DNA from: Serinus canaria | Taxonomy: Eukaryota; Chordata; Aves; Passeriformes; Fringillidae | Length of the DNA: 64,000 nucleotides | Assembly (NCBI RefSeq): GCF_022539315.1 | Contig: NC_066316.1 | Coordinates: 98,016,179-98,080,178 of the forward strand | Direction of reading: 5' to 3' | Shown: one piece after another, positions 58,566 through 64,000 of the stretch | Layout of the letters: each line of letters begins with the position of its first letter | Numbering within the stretch: position 1 is the stretch's first letter | The notes under the pieces: model-generated | The model's input: the letters and a program-made list of their open reading frames with translations, nothing else | Database searches by the model: none | Told to the model about the DNA's origin: nothing | Program-made: the position numbers and the translations under genes

Positions 58566-61500
58566 TGTTACTGCTACTGCAGATGCACAGCTGTGTAGGT
58601 ATGAACCTACCACCACCCTAACACTAACCAGGAGTGCACAGATTTACTTTTTAAAGGCTGGAAATAGGAATGAAAATTGGGAACTGCTCCTTCCACAGTG
58701 CCTGCTCTTCCTAAAGCCATTGACAGGATGGACTCAGATCCCTTATCTAGACACTAATAACACAGTCCTGATGAAATAAGTAATTGAAAATGTGGGTTTA
58801 CCTCTCCCCACTCCACTACTGTTATAAGTGTGACAAGCATCCCATTCCCATGGATTTTTTCCCATCTGCTAGCACCCAATTCAGGAGAGACCCAGGGCAT
58901 GGGCCTATGTGCTCATCCCATAAGGGTGACTGCAGGGAGTTTGAGGAATCAAATCCTGAGCCCTCTTGAATGGGGAAAGAAATACCCATTTCACACTCTT
59001 ATTTAAGCATTAAATCACCAAATGCATCCTCTCTCAGTTCCTTCCTCTCTTTGGGTGATTTTCAGACAGAGGAGATGCTAAGCTGTAAACAACTTTTTTT
59101 TCAGCATCATCTCACTCCATAAATGGTTATTCTGGCTTCACAGTGGCAGCTTTTATTGTGTGATTAGGCTGACAATGTGCTAATGCTGTGCCCTAGACCT
59201 TCCACATCCTTAGACAGAATTTACATGTCGAGGAAAAAAAGAAAACAACCACAAGCTGAGGAAGCGCTTTCTGTACTGGAAATTTTGACCCATTTCCATG
59301 CCTCATTTTGCAAGGTCAGTCTCTGAACATTGCAGACTTGGTCAGCTGCTGCTCCAGCATCTCCTGAGCCATTTTTTGGACTCTGTAGGTCATTTGTTTC
59401 CCCCCAGACCTGCAGCCCCAGGTGATGATAGAAAGGAGGGCTGTCCCTGGAGCAAGGTGAATGTGAAATGCAGCCCCCCCATCACAAGGCACATAATGTG
59501 AACCCAGCACAGTGGCTTTGCATCCCTCACCACTAGCAGTGGTTCAAAGGCAGAGGTACGTGGGGGTCTCACTGTGAACTGGTCCAAGTCTGTGTTCCAC
59601 TTTGCATCCATAAGTTTTCCCAGATATTGCAGAAGCTGGGGGTTCCACCACTCAGATAATACATAAAATACAGATATAATTTATTGAAGCATAGTGATTC
59701 CCCTTTTGATCTGTTATCCTAGTATTTGAGTGCACTGAGAGAAGCACGTCCATGCTTGGAGGATGACTGCTATCAGTGCACTGATGTGGTTAAGTGCAGC
59801 TCCTCATGTAGACAAGCCCAGATTGTCCCTCTCTGGCTGGGCAAGGTTTGACCATCCCTGGGAGTCACTGAAAAATGTTGGCTGTGAAAGAGCTGTTTAC
59901 ACCTACCTTGTCTCAGCAAAAGATGAGGTTTGGGTAGGGGAAGACCAACACAAAATAACTAACAGTAGAATTTCTTGAAACAGTGAGAAAGATACTTTTT
60001 CTCCTGTCTTTTGCCATACCAAGGTTTGTTAGAAAAACCCTATGGTTCCTTGCAGTTTCCCTTATGGGCAAACTTTCTGCATGATGTCTCCACTTTTTCT
60101 GCCGTGGTTATCATCTTCTGGGTGGTTTTGCAGTTGCAGGTTTGGGGGAAAAGGAGCATCCAATGACCACAGACTCCAGCAAGTGTCAGGGCAGCAGAGA
60201 CCCTTCCCCTTAGCCTACACCAAGTGAGGACCAGCATAATTTACCAGAGAGAAGACGGATACAAACATTTATATCCCCAGTATCCTGCAGCTGCTGGTGT
60301 GGGAAACATCTCATTTCCAACTGATGATAGCCTTGTTAGGCTGTTTTTTTAGCAATGCTAATTGACAGTTTCCTGCTTCTGATTCCCCTTTTGCAATTTC
60401 CAAGGGGAAGGGAAAAGCAGGGAAAGCACCAGGGAGACCCATAAAAATATTCAGATCTGGAAATCACAGAGATGTGTGCACTGGGATGTGAGTGGTGCTG
60501 GGTAGGGACTGAGTGGGTGTAAGTGTGTTTTGAGTCAGGTAGAAAAGGGCTGAGGTGACCTATGGGGGTTTAGTGCAGAGGAAAGTGGGGATTATCTTTG
60601 CCATCATTAAAATGATAAAGCTTCACCTGCTTTCTTGAAGAACATCTTGCAATCTAGGGTGGTTGCTCAGACCCTGGATACTACAATGAAATTTCTGATT
60701 AATTGAATTGGGAAACTCTCATGATATTTATTGCAACCAGCCCTCAACACAGGACTTTCCCCCAGCTTTCTCTAGTGCGGACATGGACCTGTCCATGTCT
60801 GAGAAAGAATGCAGCACATCTTCCTCCAGTGCTATACCCAGCCAAGGGATCAGTGTCTGTGCAGGTGAAAGGGGAATCCACAAATCAAGGCTGATGTTAC
60901 ATCTTATGAGCCATGCCCAGGCAGGGGAGGAATAAATAACACTGCCTACTGCAGCCAGGAAATCATTGGAGCCTGAGGAACCCCAAACCAGTCCAAAGAG
61001 ACACTGATTGCACAGACAGCCCTCTCCACATGCTGGCTTCTTCCTCCTCCTCCTCGTCCTCCTCCACTCTGTCATTTAGGATTCTAGTCTCTATCTCCAT
61101 TGTTACTGGTCAGGAAGATTTGGCTGACATCAGCTATGTGTAAAAAAGTACTAAAAAAGGTTTGGCTGGAAAAGGAGAGCTTATCCACTGGGGCTTGGGG
61201 CACTCTGCAACTATCCAGTGATAGAGACCTTAGAGGTTTTGCATGAGTTCAGGATGGAGGACTTAAAACTACCTCATTGTAGATTGAGTTTGTTTGTGAC
61301 TTTTACCATTTCTCTCTGAATCCTGCAAAACTGCCCTCCAGGTAACTAGGAAACTAATGCACCAGAGATTATAAAGTGCTATGTTTAAAACATTCCAAAA
61401 TTAGCTTTCCTGCAGTCCAGATGGTGCATCGTGAATGCTTAATGGCATGGTATAAAGACTTTATTGGCACTCGTGAGGGCTGATCTGAGCAGCTGACTTG

Positions 61501-62269
61501 GTGCCTCTTCCCTCTGTGTGTAATGCATCTGTTGGAGCCCCTGCCAAAACCCACATCCCACCACTTTGTATCTCGTGCATGCCTGTGTGTACAGACAATT
61601 ACTAAATGACAGGAGATAATATTGGAAGAAAATCTCGGCAAGCTACACTTTACACTTGTTATCTTGAATATTCAGTTAACTCTCTGTGTCCCCTCCTTGT
61701 GCTGACTTCTGCTCTTTTTAAGTGCTTTGATCTCCTGCAAGCCCAGGTCCAGAGCTGGGGTAAAGCAGTGTGGTTCTTGTGCTGTGGGGTCTGGTGCTTG
61801 CTGTGCTTCCCATTCCCCAAGGGATTTTCAGACTGAAGCTCTGAGACTGATGAGCTCTAGGGTGGGCTGCCAAGCTTGGAACAGAAACCCTGGCTGGAAT
61901 GAGGGCTCAAGCTCCACCAGGTCCTTCTACATCCACACAAAGCTTCTTCCCATCCAGCAGAATAACCAAAGCTCCTTACAACAAAATAGCTTCTTCCATG
62001 GATTATTGAAGTACTTGTATACCATCAATATTGACATCTCTCTGGTTTTAACATTAGTATACCCCTTCTTTTCTCATTTTATTTTCCAAATAACATCACA
62101 GATGAACAAGACAAGGCCCAGCAGTGTGGCTGCATTTCTCTTCACAGAGAAAAGCAAGGCACAACTTCCCAAGGATTTTCTGATATTCACATTCTTTGAA
62201 CCTCAGAGATAGAAAAAAACAATTCTTATCTCATTTACTGCTCCTGTGTTTGGAACAAGTGGAATGCGT
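58566..62269. other. Non-coding sequence, no recognisable genes
   Basis: No gene or dispersed repeat recognised. A short (TCC)n run is at 61041-61065; the 115-codon minus frame starting at 61075 begins in it. The 161-codon frame 61727-62212 (plus) shows no domain and ends just before the LTR; I treat it as chance. Confidence 0.5.
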
Positions 62270-62540
62270 TGTGGAAGATTGTTTACCTGAAGGGAATTGG
62301 TAATTGGATTCTGGTGTGTTTTGATTCAATGACCAGTTGAATCCAGATGTGTATTGGGGCTATCAGCTGACAGTCACGACATGCTTGAGTGCAGTAGAGT
62401 TGAGTGCTTGAGCAGGTTCAGTTTAGATTCAGTGTAATATAGTAACAAGAATAGAATATAATAAGTAATTAGCCTTCTGATAAGATGGAGTCAGATGCAT
62501 CATTTCTCCCCTTCATCAGAGGTGGCCCTGATTTTACACA
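62270..62540 (+). mobile_element. Solo LTR of an endogenous retrovirus, passerine type
   Basis: The stretch begins TGTGGAAGATTG, contains GGTAATTGGATTCTGGTGTG and TTTTGATTCAATGACCA, then a TAGTA/AATATAATAAGT part and a 3' portion AGCCTTCTGATAAGATGGAG, then CATCATTTCTCCCCTTC, and ends in TTTTACACA. The order resembles LTRs I remember from songbird genomes, with TATA- and polyadenylation-like A/T motifs in the middle. No internal retroviral genes, primer-binding site or second LTR are visible, so it is a solo LTR. Target duplication was not recognisable, and the ends are approximate to a few bases. Confidence 0.65.
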
Positions 62541-64000
62541 GTACTGGGGAGGCAGAGTTGTTGCCCAGCATGTTCTAAGAGTAGGGTGCCAGCAGGTTTA
62601 GCTCTGCCCTGGCCAGCAGCTGGCACAACAGAATCCTGGACTTCTACAGCTCTCTGACCACTTCCATGAGAGACACATTGATGAATAATGAGATGTGACT
62701 GTCTGTGAAATGGTTTGCAACACTGCTGCAGGGAATATTTCTGGATGAAGTCTACATGAGGCCACTGAAGAATGAAATAGCCAACCCTGTCTCAGCTGTA
62801 TTCATCAGCATCAAGGTTGCAGCAAGTCAGGTGGAACATCTTCTTGATCCTCTGCACCTTCTTGAAGAAGAAGAAAGAGAGCAGCAAGCAGTCTGGCACA
62901 GAGCAGAGTGTGGCTTCTTAAAAGTGGGCATTGTGCTTGGGAGCTGCAAGCAAGCAAGCAAGCACAGAGGTGTGTGAAGCTGGGAATGTTGGACATCAGC
63001 CCTTTCCAGTGGGTAAGGAGCTGGATTTCTGCATCTCTGGTGGAAGGAGAAGCTCAGAACTGAGCTGGACTCACAAGTGCTTTGGGGCCATGTGCCTGCA
63101 GCAATGTAGCAGATGTGATTCACCACGACACAGAGCCCAGGTGCTGCAGATTTATGACACTGGCAACAGAGGGAATATCACTGTTATGTGATGCCCACAA
63201 AGTGTTATCTATTTTCTTTATGTTTGCTGTGGTTTTTTTCAGCATGCCCCATAATGCTGACATTTATGGAGAGATGAAATAAAATCTGTTTGATCAAATA
63301 GCTCCTCAAGGTCATATATAAAACATGGACTCAACTAGATTTAATTGGGAGGGGAGAACCAGCCCTGCACTGCTCAGCCTCCTTGGGGTTTCCATGCAAA
63401 AAGCAGATGCCTTGACAAAGTTTCCCGTTCTGCTCAGCCACAAGTGTGGATATTTTCATGTGGACATGACCCCCTCACGCTGCAGAGGCTGTTTGTCCCT
63501 TCCCTGTGCATAAGGACAGAGAGGGAGGCTCAGGGAGCCATATCAAAAAGTACAGCTTCAGCTTTGTTTTCAGTCCTGTTTCAGGGTATCCATGGAAACG
63601 AGGATGACTTTCCAATCCTTTTCTGGGGAAGGCACAGCCTTCACTGCAATACAGTCTCTTCAACTAAAATTTTGCAAAATAGCTCCCCAGGGTGACTGCA
63701 GGGTTTTTATCCAAAAAGCCTGCAGTACAGCTGGTTGGAGGGAGCCAGCCCCTTTTAACCCTCCCACAAAACTGGCATTGCTCAGCAGGTCTGTGGATCC
63801 TGCTTTCCAGCTGCATTTCATGGGAGAGGAGAGCAGCCAGCATCTCCTGCTGACACCAAACCCTTTCCCAAAGTACCTGGGGATGGAGGGACGTGGTGGT
63901 GAAGAGGTGGGCAGGGGTGAGTGGAGGCCCTGGGGCAAGGGGGTGCTGGGGGAAGACAACCAGACAAAAGACTCACCTGGATTCAGGAGCAGGGCTGGTT
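62541..64000. other. Non-coding sequence to the window end
   Basis: No gene recognised. A short (GCAA)n microsatellite is at 62945-62963. Opposing frames of 90-116 codons at 62705-63126 and 63345-63695 have no domain. AATAAA occurs near 63279 without a linked exon. Confidence 0.5.

Noticed and set aside
61727..62212. 161-codon plus-strand frame with a hydrophobic stretch near its middle
   Set aside because: No family recognised, no supporting splice or promoter signal, and it ends just before an LTR; treated as chance.
1..64000. tRNA, 5S, U6 or 7SL genes and CRISPR-like arrays
   Set aside because: No B-box (GGTTCGAAT type), U6 or 7SL core sequence and no regularly spaced direct repeats with unique spacers were found by eye.

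Overview
This window looks like one end of a vertebrate locus followed by about 63 kb of non-coding sequence. It is almost certainly from a bird and probably from a songbird. The evidence is the repeat content: many short chicken-repeat-1 (CR1) LINE fragments in both orientations, some with the avian 3' tail; two older CR1/L3-like relics; one solo LTR whose 3' half resembles LTRs I associate with passerine endogenous retroviruses; few other dispersed repeats; and A/C-rich simple tracts. I ran no database search, so species and locus are not identified.

Bases 1-980 are a dense CpG island, cut off by the left window edge. It has three CCAAT boxes, a GC box, a perfect CRE, an RFX-type X-box and adjacent G-quadruplex-capable tracts on opposite strands. 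The best-supported transcript signal is a consensus splice donor on the minus strand at 152/153, consistent with an untranslated first exon of a gene leaving the window to the left. If so, the rest of the window is its upstream flank. A divergent plus-strand transcript with a very long first intron cannot be excluded.

From 1 kb to 64 kb I find no coding exon I can defend. The longest open frames (about 120-166 codons) overlap others on the opposite strand or in other frames, show no recognisable domain, or lie in GC-rich or repetitive sequence. The only frames with real protein similarity are decayed CR1 ORF2 pieces near 8.5, 9.8-10.2, 13.8, 25.7, 50.3-51.1, 52.3 and 58.1 kb. A second, weaker CpG-rich segment at 27.2-28.2 kb is the main candidate for an internal promoter or enhancer. 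Short clusters of homeodomain/POU sites (7.4 and 16.85 kb), two possible CTCF sites, several foldbacks and a few mini- and microsatellites are the remaining structure.

I found no gene cluster or novel multi-gene system. The most interesting items are the RFX/CRE/NF-Y composite in the CpG island, the isolated CpG-rich segment at 27-28 kb, a foldback inside a CR1 copy that looks like a template-switch event, and a bulged GC-rich hairpin at 42.9 kb.
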